DNA of 20,849 nucleotides, from NCBI GenBank assembly GCA_019114745.1, contig DXEY01000045.1, positions 1 to 20,849 on the forward strand. Reading direction: 5' to 3'. Made by a program: the position numbers and the translations under genes. Positions 7,690 through 15,309 of this stretch are shown here, one piece after another. Source of the DNA: Candidatus Mediterraneibacter colneyensis. GTDB taxonomy: Bacteria > Bacillota > Clostridia > Lachnospirales > Lachnospiraceae. Positions within the stretch are counted from its first letter, which is position 1. Every line of letters starts with the position of its first letter. The notes beneath the pieces are model-generated. The model was given only the letters and a program-made list of their open reading frames with translations, ran no database searches and was not told the origin of the DNA.

Positions 7690-8559
7690 CTATGCCTTTA
7701 TAATTTCCGACAGGTTGCTCATAATCTCCGCAGCCACATCCGGACGGTTCATTGAATAAATATGTATATTCTTTACGCCGTTAGCCAGCAGGTCAATGAT
7801 CTGATCTGTTGCGTACGCGATGCCCGCCTGCCTCATGGCTGCCGGTGATCCGCCGAAGCGGTCAAGGATTGCAAGGAACCGTCTCGGGAATACCGTTCCT
7901 GAAAGTTCCTGGCTCCTCTTCATCTGCGAAGCGCTTGTGATCGGCATGATGCCCGGAAGCACAGGTACTGTAATCCCTGCCTCACGGATCCTGTAAAGGA
8001 AATTATAATGGATATCATTATCAAAAAACATCTGTGTTGTCAGAAAATCAACGCCGCTGTCCACCTTCTGTTTCAGGTAGCGGATATCGTCTTCTTTATG
8101 CTCGTTCTCTACATGTCCTTCCGGATAACATGCAGCACCGATGCAGAAGTCCCCATGCTTCCGGATCTCTTCCACCAGTTCATAAGCATAACGGAACCTG
8201 TCGGCAGACGGAAATGTCATATTTTCCGGAATATCCCCCCGCAGGGCAAGGATATTTTCTATTCCCAGCGTTTTCAGATTTCCGATCACCTGGCGCACTT
8301 CATCTTTTGTCGATGAGGCGCAGGTCAGATGAGCAAGGCTGAGCACGTTCAGATCATCTTTGATATGGGAAGCGATCCTCGCCGTATTCTTGCTTGTCCC
8401 GCCTCCGGCGCCATACGTCACGCTTATAAAAGCCGGATTCAGTTTTGCGATCTCATCCGTCGCTGCCGCAACTTTGTCAAATCCTTCATCTGTCTTTGGC
8501 GGAAACACCTCGAAGGATATATGTATCTTATCTTCTCGTAATCTGTCAATTATCTTCAT
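7690..8559 (-). CDS. metF: 5,10-methylenetetrahydrofolate reductase
   Basis: The flavoprotein reduces 5,10-methylene-THF to 5-methyl-THF, the methyl donor used by the MetH encoded downstream. The 289 residues form a single TIM barrel of normal bacterial length. The N-terminal FEVFPPK motif (residues 16-22) includes the catalytic Glu (E17). ALRGDIP (104-110) includes the Asp (D108) that contacts the folate. Near residue 46 there is also the SVTYGAGGG stretch typical of the family. The ATG at 8557-8559 is preceded by AGGAGA about 10 bases upstream. It follows glgA by 48 bases and precedes the activation subunit by 10 bases. No MetV-type partner is adjacent; the electron donor (NADH or ferredoxin) cannot be read from the sequence. 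Confidence 0.95.
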   Translation of the reverse strand: MKIIDRLREDKIHISFEVFPPKTDEGFDKVAAATDEIAKLNPAFISVTYGAGGGTSKNTARIASHIKDDLNVLSLAHLTCASSTKDEVRQVIGNLKTLGIENILALRGDIPENMTFPSADRFRYAYELVEEIRKHGDFCIGAACYPEGHVENEHKEDDIRYLKQKVDSGVDFLTTQMFFDNDIHYNFLYRIREAGITVPVLPGIMPITSASQMKRSQELSGTVFPRRFLAILDRFGGSPAAMRQAGIAYATDQIIDLLANGVKNIHIYSMNRPDVAAEIMSNLSEIIKA

Positions 8560-8607
8560 CTAGTATTTATTCTCCTGTATTCTTTCAAATCGACTCTATT
8601 CTATATT

Positions 8608-10056
8608 TTATTCACCGATCAGGCTTCTGTACAGATCCTCGTACTGCCTTGCAGAATTTTTCCATGAGAAATCTCTGCTCATTGCGCGTTCCACGATCTT
8701 ATTCCAGTCTCTCTTTCTGTCATAGTAAATCCTCTCGGCATAGCGGATCGTATTCAGCATCTCGTGCGCGTTGTAATTGCAGAAGCTGAATCCGGTGCCT
8801 GTCTTTTCATACTCATTATACGGTTCCACTGTATCCTTAAGTCCGCCTGTTTCACGTACGATCGGAAGCGTCCCGTAACGAAGGCTCATAAGCTGGCTCA
8901 AACCGCATGGCTCAAACAGTGACGGCATCAGGAACGCGTCGCATGATGCATAGATCCTGTGGGAGAGCTCGTCTGAATAATAAATATTCGCCGATACACG
9001 ACCGGAATATTTCCATGCAAAATGGCGGAACATATTTTCATACTTCACATCCCCCGTGCCAAGCACTACGATCTGCACAGCATCCTGGCAGAGTTCGTCC
9101 ATGATATAGTCGACCAGGTCAAATCCCTTCTGGTCTGTCAGACGTGAAACCATACCGATGAGCATAACCTTCGGATCTTTCTCCAGTCCCAGTTCTTCCT
9201 GAAGGGAAGTTTTATTCAGCGGTTTGTTCCTTCTGAAGTTGTCGATCGTAAAATTCTTCGCGATGCGGTTGTCGGTTTCCGGATTCCAGTCATCGTAATC
9301 CAGTCCGTTCACAATGCCGCACAGGTCGTTTGCCCTTGCTGACATCAGACCGTCCAGTGCTTCCCCGTAAAACGGAGTCTTGATCTCCTCTGCATAGCTG
9401 TTGCTTACAGTCGTCACTTTATCCGCATAGACAATACCGCCCTTTAACAGATTGGCATCTTTATATGCTTCCATCTTATCAGGCACAAAATAATACTCCG
9501 GGAGTCCGGTGATCCCCCTCACTGTTCTGGTATCCCATACTCCCTGGAACTTCAGATTATGTATGGTCATGACCGTCTTGATCCCGCGGTAATACTCGCC
9601 CAGATAGCGGAAATTATCGAGATATACCGGAACAAGCCCTGTCTGCCAGTCATGGCAGTGGATCAGGTCGGGACGGAAGCCGATCACCGGGAGGATGCTC
9701 AGGACAGCCTTTGAGAAAAAGGCGAATTTTTCGATCCCCCATTTCGGATCTCCGTCATACGGCGCAAATCCGCTGAAATAATGCTCATTATCGATAAAAT
9801 AGAATGTGATGTCGTTAAGAACAGTTTTTAGTACGCCGACATACTGATTCTGCCCCGCAATATCCATGTAAAAGTGGGTTACATACTCCATCTTGTCCTT
9901 CCACTCCTGCTTCATACATGCGTACTTGGGAATCACGACGCGCACATCATATTTCTCTTTGTCAAAATCCTTCGGGAGTGAACCTACAACATCGGCAAGT
10001 CCGCCAGTCTTAATAAACGGTACACACTCAGACGCAGCAAACAAAATGTTCTTCAT
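8608..10056 (-). CDS. glgA: Glycogen (starch) synthase, ADP-glucose dependent
   Basis: The GT5 glycosyltransferase extends alpha-1,4-glucan chains from ADP-glucose. The protein has 482 residues, normal for the family (about 477). The KTGGLADV motif that binds the nucleotide sugar is at residues 16-23. HCHDWQTG lies near 133-140, and the C-terminal GT-B domain has SLFEPCGLSQL with the conserved Glu at about 382. I chose ATG 10054-10056 because GGAGG sits 8 bases upstream. An in-frame ATG 15 bases earlier (10069-10071) overlaps that ribosome binding site and is unlikely to be used. The gene has its own promoter after spo0A. Other glycogen genes (glgB, glgC, glgD, glgP) are not adjacent, so this is a stand-alone copy; metF follows without a visible terminator. 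Confidence 0.95.
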   Translation of the reverse strand: MKNILFAASECVPFIKTGGLADVVGSLPKDFDKEKYDVRVVIPKYACMKQEWKDKMEYVTHFYMDIAGQNQYVGVLKTVLNDITFYFIDNEHYFSGFAPYDGDPKWGIEKFAFFSKAVLSILPVIGFRPDLIHCHDWQTGLVPVYLDNFRYLGEYYRGIKTVMTIHNLKFQGVWDTRTVRGITGLPEYYFVPDKMEAYKDANLLKGGIVYADKVTTVSNSYAEEIKTPFYGEALDGLMSARANDLCGIVNGLDYDDWNPETDNRIAKNFTIDNFRRNKPLNKTSLQEELGLEKDPKVMLIGMVSRLTDQKGFDLVDYIMDELCQDAVQIVVLGTGDVKYENMFRHFAWKYSGRVSANIYYSDELSHRIYASCDAFLMPSLFEPCGLSQLMSLRYGTLPIVRETGGLKDTVEPYNEYEKTGTGFSFCNYNAHEMLNTIRYAERIYYDRKRDWNKIVERAMSRDFSWKNSARQYEDLYRSLIGE

Positions 10057-10111
10057 ATTACGATCCTCCATTTTCTGCCTTTATCGATATCCAAGGCATT
10101 TATCACTTGCT

Positions 10112-10140
10112 ATTATACTCCATTCCCTTTCAGTTGAAAA
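10112..10140 (-). promoter_or_regulatory. Promoter of glgA
   Basis: The minus strand has a perfect TATAAT (10112-10117) with TTTTCA (10135-10140) 17 bases upstream. It lies in the 93-base gap between spo0A and glgA. No clear spo0A terminator is present; an imperfect CCCTTTCA/TGAAAAGG dyad around 10125-10142 has too small a loop and no T-tract. Confidence 0.6.
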
Positions 10141-10149
10141 GGATTTTTC

Positions 10150-10941
10150 TCAGCTTTTATGGCGGTACTCTAATTGTATCGTATCTGCGATCAGCGCGAT
10201 AAATTCCGAATTTGTCGGTTTTCCCTTCCCCGTGCTCACCGTATATCCGAACAGTTCATCCAGCGTGTCAAGTTTGCCCCTGCTCCACGCGACCTCGATG
10301 GCATGCCGTATGGCGCGTTCCACACGGCTGGAAGTTGTCTGGTACTTCTTTGCCACCGTAGGATAGAGGATCTTGGTAATTGCATTTAGCACATCCATAT
10401 CGTTGACAGCCATGATGATCGCATCTCTGAGGTAATGGTACCCTTTGATATGCGCAGGGATCCCGATCTCATGAAGCATATTAGTGACACGGTTTTCCAG
10501 ATTCTCACCCCGTTTTCCAGATTCTGCCGAAGGATCCTCGCTTCTCCTGTCAAAATTCCGTGACAGATTTCTTACAGATTTTATCCGGTCCAGCAGCATA
10601 TGGTTGTTGAACGGTTTCATAACATAGTAATTTGCGCCTTTATTGAAGGCGTCTTCCGTGATTTTTTCCTGGCCTACCGCTGTGATCACGATAAAATACG
10701 GACGTTTGCTGACAGAATGGTCCCTGCCCACTTTTTCCATTACTGTCAGTCCATCCATTTTCGGCATGATCAGATCGAGAAGAACAACATCCGGCTGTCT
10801 GTCTCTGATGATCTGACACATCTCTTCGCCATTTTTAGCCTTCCCGACCAAATCAAGCTCTTTATCAGTGCTGATGATCTCGTCCAGAACATCAAGTATT
10901 TTCTGGTTATCATCAGCGATGGCCACACTCAAATGCTCCAT
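10150..10941 (-). CDS. spo0A: Sporulation master response regulator Spo0A
   Basis: Spo0A is the phosphorelay-controlled transcription factor that commits the cell to sporulation by binding 0A boxes. The 263-residue protein has a CheY-like receiver (about residues 4-120) with acidic residues D10/D11, phospho-acceptor D56 in DVVLLDLIMPKMDG, T87 and K109. The C-terminal Spo0A effector domain (about 150-263) contains the recognition-helix region SSRVERAIRHAIEVAWSRG. I start at ATG 10939-10941 because AAAGGAG lies 8 bases upstream and MEHLSVAIADDN is the natural receiver start; the frame is open 15 codons further. The linker near residues 125-140 carries a 20-base-period duplication. spoIVB is directly upstream, as in other endospore formers, and 0A-box-like sites precede the promoter, suggesting autoregulation. 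Confidence 0.98.
   Translation of the reverse strand: MEHLSVAIADDNQKILDVLDEIISTDKELDLVGKAKNGEEMCQIIRDRQPDVVLLDLIMPKMDGLTVMEKVGRDHSVSKRPYFIVITAVGQEKITEDAFNKGANYYVMKPFNNHMLLDRIKSVRNLSRNFDRRSEDPSAESGKRGENLENRVTNMLHEIGIPAHIKGYHYLRDAIIMAVNDMDVLNAITKILYPTVAKKYQTTSSRVERAIRHAIEVAWSRGKLDTLDELFGYTVSTGKGKPTNSEFIALIADTIQLEYRHKS
10492..10525. repeat. 14-base direct repeat inside the spo0A linker
   Basis: GTTTTCCAGATTCT occurs at 10492-10505 and again at 10512-10525 on the plus strand, with a 20-base period. Because 20 is not a multiple of three, the two copies are read in different frames. They encode the linker segment around ESGKRGENLENR between the receiver and DNA-binding domains. It looks like a small tandem duplication tolerated in a flexible region. 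Confidence 0.75.
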
Positions 10942-10992
10942 TCTCTTCGCTCCTTTAGATTTGATCACCTTCCCTTGAAACGCCACTCGCTT

Positions 10993-11021
10993 ATTATATC
11001 TGTGTCAATTCGCAGAATCAA
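10993..11021 (-). promoter_or_regulatory. Promoter of spo0A
   Basis: TTGATT (11016-11021) and a perfect TATAAT (10993-10998) are 17 bases apart on the minus strand, predicting a leader of about 45 bases ending at the AAAGGAG site. A TTGACA hexamer lies in the spacer but is too close to the -10 to act with it. I see no good sigma-H promoter (AGGA...GAAT) here; a GAATT is present near 11008-11013 without a matching -35. Confidence 0.7.
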
Positions 11022-11036
11022 GGAGATTTTGTAGCA

Positions 11037-12149
11037 CTAATTCGACACAATATTCGACGAATCAGACGATTCGACCTGTTCTAACATATTTTCAATAAAA
11101 ATACCATATCCTTTTGTCGAATCCTGAACAAACACATGTGTGACTGCACCGATCAGCTTTCCGTCCTGGATGATGGGGCTGCCGCTCATCCCCTGGATGA
11201 TACCTCCTGTTTTTTCGAGCAGTTCGGGATCTGTGATCTGGATTACGATCCCTTTGTTGATCTCCGAACCTGACGTGTCGACATCTGTCACCTGGATTTC
11301 ATACTCTTTTAGTTCGTTGTCGATATAACAGCGTATTGACGCGTCTCCTTTATGGATCTCTTCCTTCGACGCTGTCTCGATCGGGATCTGCTCGTCAAAC
11401 AACTCGCCGATCCTGTCGATCGTTCCATAAATCCCTGCTTCTGTGTTCTTGTCGATGCTGCCCAGTACATTGTAATTGTTATATACAATGATCCCCTCCA
11501 TTGTTCCGGGCGAACCGCTGTATCCTTTCGTAATGTCCTGGATACTCGTCCGGTATACTCTGCCATTGTCGATCGACATGAGAACATTCGTATCTGTATC
11601 ATGGATCCCATGGCCGAGAGCGCCAAACCTGCTGTCTTCTGTCAGGAATGTAACTGTCCCCAGTCCCTGCACATTGTCCCTGACCCAGATTCCAAGCCTG
11701 TATTTTCCAGGAGAATACTCCACAGGGACAAGCGTTACATCCATCGTATCTTCTCCTCGCCGCAGTGTCAGTATCACCTCATCCCCGTCTATCTCATCCA
11801 CTGCTTCGAGCAGGTCTGCCTTTCCGGATATTCCCTGGTGATTGACCGCAGTAATGTAGTCCCCCGATCTCACCAGTTCTGATGCCGGATCGTGCTCTTC
11901 TCCGTCGATTCCTTCAATCTGTTCGGTATTCAACACCATCACTCCGTCCGTTTCCATATAGATTCCAACCGGCATGCCGCCAAGAAGAACCGTGTCATTT
12001 TCCAGTGACGAAGTGCTGGCTTCCGCCTCTGTAAACCGGGATTCACTGTATACGGAACGACTGCCGCCCCGCAGAGCCGCCGCACAGACCAGACACAGAA
12101 AACCACAGGCCAAGAGACATCCGGCTCTGTATTTCCGGTTTTCCACCAT
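11037..12149 (-). CDS. spoIVB: SpoIVB signalling serine protease
   Basis: SpoIVB is secreted from the forespore into the intermembrane space, where it cleaves SpoIVFA and so triggers pro-sigma-K processing. From ATG 12147-12149 the product has 370 residues. It has a hydrophobic N-terminal segment (about 8-25, cysteine-rich), a PDZ-like region (about 60-145), and a C-terminal S55 peptidase domain with GALGHGIHD (H180), D307 and GMSGSP (S322). The H-to-S and D-to-S distances (142 and 15 residues) equal those I know for the B. subtilis triad H236/D363/S378, so the enzyme should be active. The start has AAAGGAAG about 8 bases upstream. The frame is open 57 codons further, but that stretch crosses the recN terminator and is not coding. 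Its last codons overlap Spo0A-box-like sequences. Confidence 0.96.
   Translation of the reverse strand: MVENRKYRAGCLLACGFLCLVCAAALRGGSRSVYSESRFTEAEASTSSLENDTVLLGGMPVGIYMETDGVMVLNTEQIEGIDGEEHDPASELVRSGDYITAVNHQGISGKADLLEAVDEIDGDEVILTLRRGEDTMDVTLVPVEYSPGKYRLGIWVRDNVQGLGTVTFLTEDSRFGALGHGIHDTDTNVLMSIDNGRVYRTSIQDITKGYSGSPGTMEGIIVYNNYNVLGSIDKNTEAGIYGTIDRIGELFDEQIPIETASKEEIHKGDASIRCYIDNELKEYEIQVTDVDTSGSEINKGIVIQITDPELLEKTGGIIQGMSGSPIIQDGKLIGAVTHVFVQDSTKGYGIFIENMLEQVESSDSSNIVSN
11041..11121. promoter_or_regulatory. Cluster of Spo0A-box-like sites upstream of spo0A
   Basis: Four close relatives of the 0A box (TGTCGAA) lie within 81 bases. TGTCGAA is at 11041-11047 on the minus strand and TTTGTCGAA at 11113-11121 on the plus strand (both exact). 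CGTCGAA (11053-11059) and GGTCGAA (11070-11076) on the minus strand each differ only at the first base. They begin 20 bases upstream of the spo0A -35 and are embedded in the last codons of spoIVB. In B. subtilis, 0A boxes upstream of spo0A mediate autoregulation; the same role here is inferred. Confidence 0.6.
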
Positions 12150-12194
12150 ACGTTCACTTCCTTTCCCGATGCTGAGAAAATCGGCAGGGGGGAA

Positions 12195-12224
12195 ATTTAT
12201 CTTTCCTCCCGCCCGCCGCGATAC
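12195..12224 (-). promoter_or_regulatory. Candidate forespore (sigma-G or sigma-F type) promoter of spoIVB
   Basis: GTATC (12220-12224) and GATAAAT (12195-12201) are 18 bases apart on the minus strand. This is a partial match to the sigma-G pattern (GHATR, then CATWMTA). It falls between the recN terminator and the spoIVB ribosome binding site. No sigma-A promoter is evident there, and spoIVB is forespore-expressed in B. subtilis. The match is weak. Confidence 0.3.
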
Positions 12225-12239
12225 TCTGACCATATCGCG
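12217..12239. repeat. Perfect inverted repeat in the recN to spoIVB gap
   Basis: CGCGATA (12217-12223) and TATCGCG (12233-12239) form a 7-bp perfect dyad around a 9-base centre. It overlaps the candidate spoIVB -35 region and lies six bases from the recN terminator. No T-tract follows it on the spoIVB side. It could be an operator or a short RNA stem. Confidence 0.55.
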
Positions 12240-12245
12240 TAAAGA

Positions 12246-12276
12246 AAAAACGGATACATGCAGCGTATCCGTTTTT
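12246..12276 (-). terminator. Rho-independent terminator after recN
   Basis: ACGGATAC (12250-12257) pairs with GTATCCGT (12265-12272) around a 7-base loop. On the minus strand the stem is followed by TTTTTTCTTT (12241-12250). It lies about 35 bases beyond the recN stop and ends the nusB to recN transcript before spoIVB. A-runs and T-runs flank both sides, so it could also stop antisense transcription. Confidence 0.9.
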
Positions 12277-12309
12277 AGTATGTGTGGTTTTTCTGTTTTC
12301 ACTCTTGTA

Positions 12310-13986
12310 TTATCTTTCACTCATTGCCAGATCTTTCATCTCCCTGGCGCTCTCTATAATATGATCCGTGATCTTGGAGCCTCCCAGTATGCGGGCAAGT
12401 TCCATGACTGATTCTTCTTCATCCAGACGTCTGATCTCCGTATGGACAGTCCGCTCTCCGGCGCTTTTTTCGATCAGGAAATGTACGTCTGCCGCCGCTG
12501 CGATCTGCGGAAGGTGGGTAATACAGATCACCTGCCTGCTCTTTGCGATCAGCCGGAGCTTTTCGCTGACTTTGTCGGCGGTGATCCCGGATATCCCGGC
12601 GTCGATCTCATCAAAAATAAGAGTAGGCGTATCTTCTACATCCGCCAGAACCGTCTTTACCGCCAGCATGATCCTTGAGAGTTCGCCGCCCGAGGCAATA
12701 TCTGCGAGGGATTTCAGAGGCTCACCCGGATTGACCGCCAGATAAAACTCTGCCTCATCGCTTCCGTTGGCACTGTACCGCCCGGTACCTGTAAGCCGGA
12801 GTTCAAGCCTTGTATCGAGGAAATTCAGTTCCTTCATCTGTTTTTTGATCTCATCTGCGAACAAAACAGCGTGTTCCCGCCGCATCGCGCTGAGTTTTTC
12901 GGCAGCTTTCGCGGCTCTTGCCTCTGCTTTTCTTTTCTTCTCTTCCAGATCTTTTATAAACGCGTCATAATCATTCAGCGCTTCTATTCTGTCCTTTTTC
13001 TGCTGACAGTATTCATAGATATCGCGGATTGACTTTCCATATTTTGCTTTTAAATGATTGATCAGATTAAGCCGCTCTTCTGTCTCCCTGAACTCTTCCT
13101 CCGAAAACTCAAAACTTTTCGCATATTCGGAAAGTTCCCGGTTAAAATCATTTAACAGGCTGTCGGCATCCAAAAGCTGGCTGTAGAGCTGGGCTGCCTG
13201 TTCGTCAAATTCAGCCACCTCCTGGAACGCCCGGATCGCACGGCTCAGGCAGTCGCTTGCATTTGCCCCGGAGTCCTCCGAAGTGTACTGGTATGTCTCA
13301 GCCACTGCTTCTGTAATCTTGCGGCTCTCTGTCATCCTGCGGTACAACTGCTCCAGTTCCTCGTCCTCGCCGTCGGCAAGCGCAGCCTCCTCGATCTCAT
13401 TTACTTCAAACTCGGCAAGAGACAGCTCCCGTCTCCGGCTCTCGTCGTCCAGGGAAGACTCTTCCAGCTGACGCCCGATCTCGCACAGTTCGCTGTATGC
13501 GTCTGCCATCTCCGCCTTTACAGGACGGATCTTCTCCCCGGTATAGAGATCCAGAAGCGCAAGATGGTTTTTCCGCTTCAGGAGCGTCTGGCTGTCGTGC
13601 TGTCCGTGGATGTCGATCAGCAGTCCCGCCGCCTCTTTCAGCGTCCCCATGCTGACAGTCTCACCATTGATCCTGCTGATGCTCCTGCCTTCCATCAGTT
13701 TGCGGCTCAGGGTGACCATCCCGTTATCCGGCGTCAGATCCAGCGCTTCGAGTTTCTTTATGATCCTGGGATCTTCCACAGAAAATGTGAGTTCGACCAG
13801 TCCGCTCTTCTCGCCGCTTCTGAGCATATCTGCGGTATATCTTCCGCCTAATGCAAGATTGACAGAACCCATAAGGATAGACTTTCCCGCCCCGGTCTCG
13901 CCGGTCAGTATATTGAGTCCCTGGCCGAAATCCACTTCCGACTCATCGATCAGGGCAAGGTTTCTTACATGCAGATTTAATAACAT
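12310..13986 (-). CDS. recN: DNA repair protein RecN
   Basis: RecN is an SMC-like ATPase that gathers at double-strand breaks and assists recombinational repair on the nucleoid. The 558-residue protein has a normal length. Walker A GETGAGKS is at residues 29-36, a long charged coiled-coil region spans about 150-370, the ABC signature SGGELSR is at 432-438, and Walker B LIFDEIDAG is at 456-464. HGQHDSQT near residue 132 is the family-specific motif before the coiled coil. The ATG at 13984-13986 lies 9 bases after argR, and a strong terminator follows. No LexA-type operator is apparent in the short gap, so SOS control, if any, would have to act further upstream. Confidence 0.97.
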   Translation of the reverse strand: MLLNLHVRNLALIDESEVDFGQGLNILTGETGAGKSILMGSVNLALGGRYTADMLRSGEKSGLVELTFSVEDPRIIKKLEALDLTPDNGMVTLSRKLMEGRSISRINGETVSMGTLKEAAGLLIDIHGQHDSQTLLKRKNHLALLDLYTGEKIRPVKAEMADAYSELCEIGRQLEESSLDDESRRRELSLAEFEVNEIEEAALADGEDEELEQLYRRMTESRKITEAVAETYQYTSEDSGANASDCLSRAIRAFQEVAEFDEQAAQLYSQLLDADSLLNDFNRELSEYAKSFEFSEEEFRETEERLNLINHLKAKYGKSIRDIYEYCQQKKDRIEALNDYDAFIKDLEEKKRKAEARAAKAAEKLSAMRREHAVLFADEIKKQMKELNFLDTRLELRLTGTGRYSANGSDEAEFYLAVNPGEPLKSLADIASGGELSRIMLAVKTVLADVEDTPTLIFDEIDAGISGITADKVSEKLRLIAKSRQVICITHLPQIAAAADVHFLIEKSAGERTVHTEIRRLDEEESVMELARILGGSKITDHIIESAREMKDLAMSER

Positions 13987-13995
13987 ATTCTACCT

Positions 13996-14454
13996 CTATA
14001 TTCCTTTGCTGACGATCTTTCTGATCTTTTCCATCACAGCCGAAGTATCTTCTACTGTACGGATCGCACACATGATCGTATCATCTCCCGCAATGCATCC
14101 GACGACTTCATTCCATTTCATTGCGTCAACGGCAGCAGCAACAGCCATAGCCATGCCCGATACCGTTTTGATCACCAGAATATTCTGCGCCATGTCCATT
14201 GACACATATCCGTCTCTTAGCACGCGTATATACTTTTCGTTCAGCTCGGGCTCATCCTGCCTGTGGATGACATATTTCTGTCTTCCCCCGCTTACGGATA
14301 CCTTTGTGAGCTTCAGATCCCGGATATCTCTTGAAACTGTCGCCTGCGTCACTTTAAATCCCGCACGGTTGAGATATTCCGCAAGTTCCTCCTGGGTCTC
14401 GATATCGTACTGGCTGATCAGTTCAATGATCTTTGCATGTCTGCTGACTTTCAT
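13996..14454 (-). CDS. argR: Arginine repressor ArgR/AhrC
   Basis: ArgR is a hexameric regulator that binds DNA with arginine as co-repressor, repressing arginine biosynthesis and, in Bacillus, activating catabolism. The 152 residues match the usual length (about 150). The N-terminal winged helix-turn-helix includes QATVSRDIRDL (residues 37-47). The C-terminal domain carries GCIAGDDTIM (119-128), the arginine-binding and oligomerisation motif with the D124/D125 pair. The start ATG at 14452-14454 is 4 bases after nadK. The placement between an isoprenoid/NADP block and recN repeats the order known in many Firmicutes. No arginine genes are in the window, so its targets lie elsewhere. Confidence 0.96.
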   Translation of the reverse strand: MKVSRHAKIIELISQYDIETQEELAEYLNRAGFKVTQATVSRDIRDLKLTKVSVSGGRQKYVIHRQDEPELNEKYIRVLRDGYVSMDMAQNILVIKTVSGMAMAVAAAVDAMKWNEVVGCIAGDDTIMCAIRTVEDTSAVMEKIRKIVSKGI

Positions 14455-14458
14455 ATTC

Positions 14459-15292
14459 CTAATTTCCTTTCATCTTTTTGCGCATCGTTTTCATAAAGCT
14501 CTCGCTGCTCAGTTTCACCAGTCTCGCCGCCTTCTGCGACTTCTTTATCACAACTCTTTCTCCTGTGACAAGAGTCGTCTGTTCCGCCCCGTCAAAACAA
14601 AGGGAAACCTGCTCCTGTCTCCCGTACCTGCCCTCACAGATCTCCACCTCGATCGTGTCATCTGCCGAAAGCACAACGCTGCTCGTATTCAGCGCGTGGG
14701 AACAGATCGGAGTGATCACGATCATCTGGGCGGTGGGTTCTACCACAGGCCCGCCTGCCGAGAGGTTATACCCTGTGCTCCCCGTAGGAGTGGACAGGAT
14801 GACGCCGTCCGCATGGTACGTGTTCAGCAGCGTGCCGTTTACATAAATGTGGAAACTGACGATGCGAACCTTGCCTTCCCTTGCGAGCACCACGTCGTTG
14901 ATGGCAATGTCTGTCTTTCCATCCCGGAAATGCCCCTCAAGCATCATGCGTTCTTCCACTTCCGGTTCCCCGTCAAAGAGCCGGTCTAACGCCTCTTTGT
15001 AGTCTTTCAGCTCTACATCCGTAAGATATCCAAGCGTTCCCAGGTTGATCCCCAGAAGAGGAAGGCTGATATCTCCCAGGTCACGCACTGCGCGGATCAG
15101 GGTTCCATCTCCTCCGAGCACCAAGCCGCACTGAGCGTCCTCCGGGACTGTTCCGGGGATGATGTGCCCTTCCCTGTCTTTTTCCGAGACATAGCACACC
15201 TTCCCTTTGCTCTCAATATAATCGCGTATCTCATTCGTGATCGTATAGTCTTTATCTTTCAGTTTGTTTGGAATGATATAAAAGCAGTCCAT
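14459..15292 (-). CDS. nadK: NAD kinase
   Basis: NAD kinase phosphorylates NAD+ to NADP+ using ATP or polyphosphate and supplies the cell's NADP pool. The 277-residue protein shows LGGDGTLI with the catalytic GGDGT at residues 60-64, NLGTLGYL at 83-90, the ND pair at 132-133, and the NAD-binding TPTGSTGYNLSAGGP at 168-182. The ATG (15290-15292) follows GAGGTG at about 5 bases. It lies 17 bases after tlyA and 4 bases before argR. In B. subtilis the NAD kinase genes are elsewhere; insertion between tlyA and argR is common in Clostridia as far as I recall. NADPH demand by the upstream Dxs pathway is a plausible but unproven link. Confidence 0.96.
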   Translation of the reverse strand: MDCFYIIPNKLKDKDYTITNEIRDYIESKGKVCYVSEKDREGHIIPGTVPEDAQCGLVLGGDGTLIRAVRDLGDISLPLLGINLGTLGYLTDVELKDYKEALDRLFDGEPEVEERMMLEGHFRDGKTDIAINDVVLAREGKVRIVSFHIYVNGTLLNTYHADGVILSTPTGSTGYNLSAGGPVVEPTAQMIVITPICSHALNTSSVVLSADDTIEVEICEGRYGRQEQVSLCFDGAEQTTLVTGERVVIKKSQKAARLVKLSSESFMKTMRKKMKGN

Positions 15293-15309
15293 CTCACACC
15301 TCTTGTGGT

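Noticed and set aside
8560..8607. SAM riboswitch before metF
   Set aside because: The gap is 48 bases, too short for an S-box, and has no terminator hairpin.
10942..10986. Upstream start for Spo0A adding 15 residues
   Set aside because: The extra residues precede the natural receiver start, overlap the ribosome binding site, and begin right at the predicted transcription start.
12150..12320. Upstream start for SpoIVB adding 57 residues
   Set aside because: The added stretch runs through the recN terminator hairpin and overlaps recN. The internal ATG at 12147-12149 has a good ribosome binding site and is followed by a hydrophobic signal or anchor segment.
13610..14989. Long plus-strand open frame of 459 codons
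   Set aside because: It lies antisense across recN, argR and nadK, which are all strongly conserved in the minus frames. Its translation is rich in Ser, Phe, Leu and Arg with no recognisable domain, as expected for a shadow frame.
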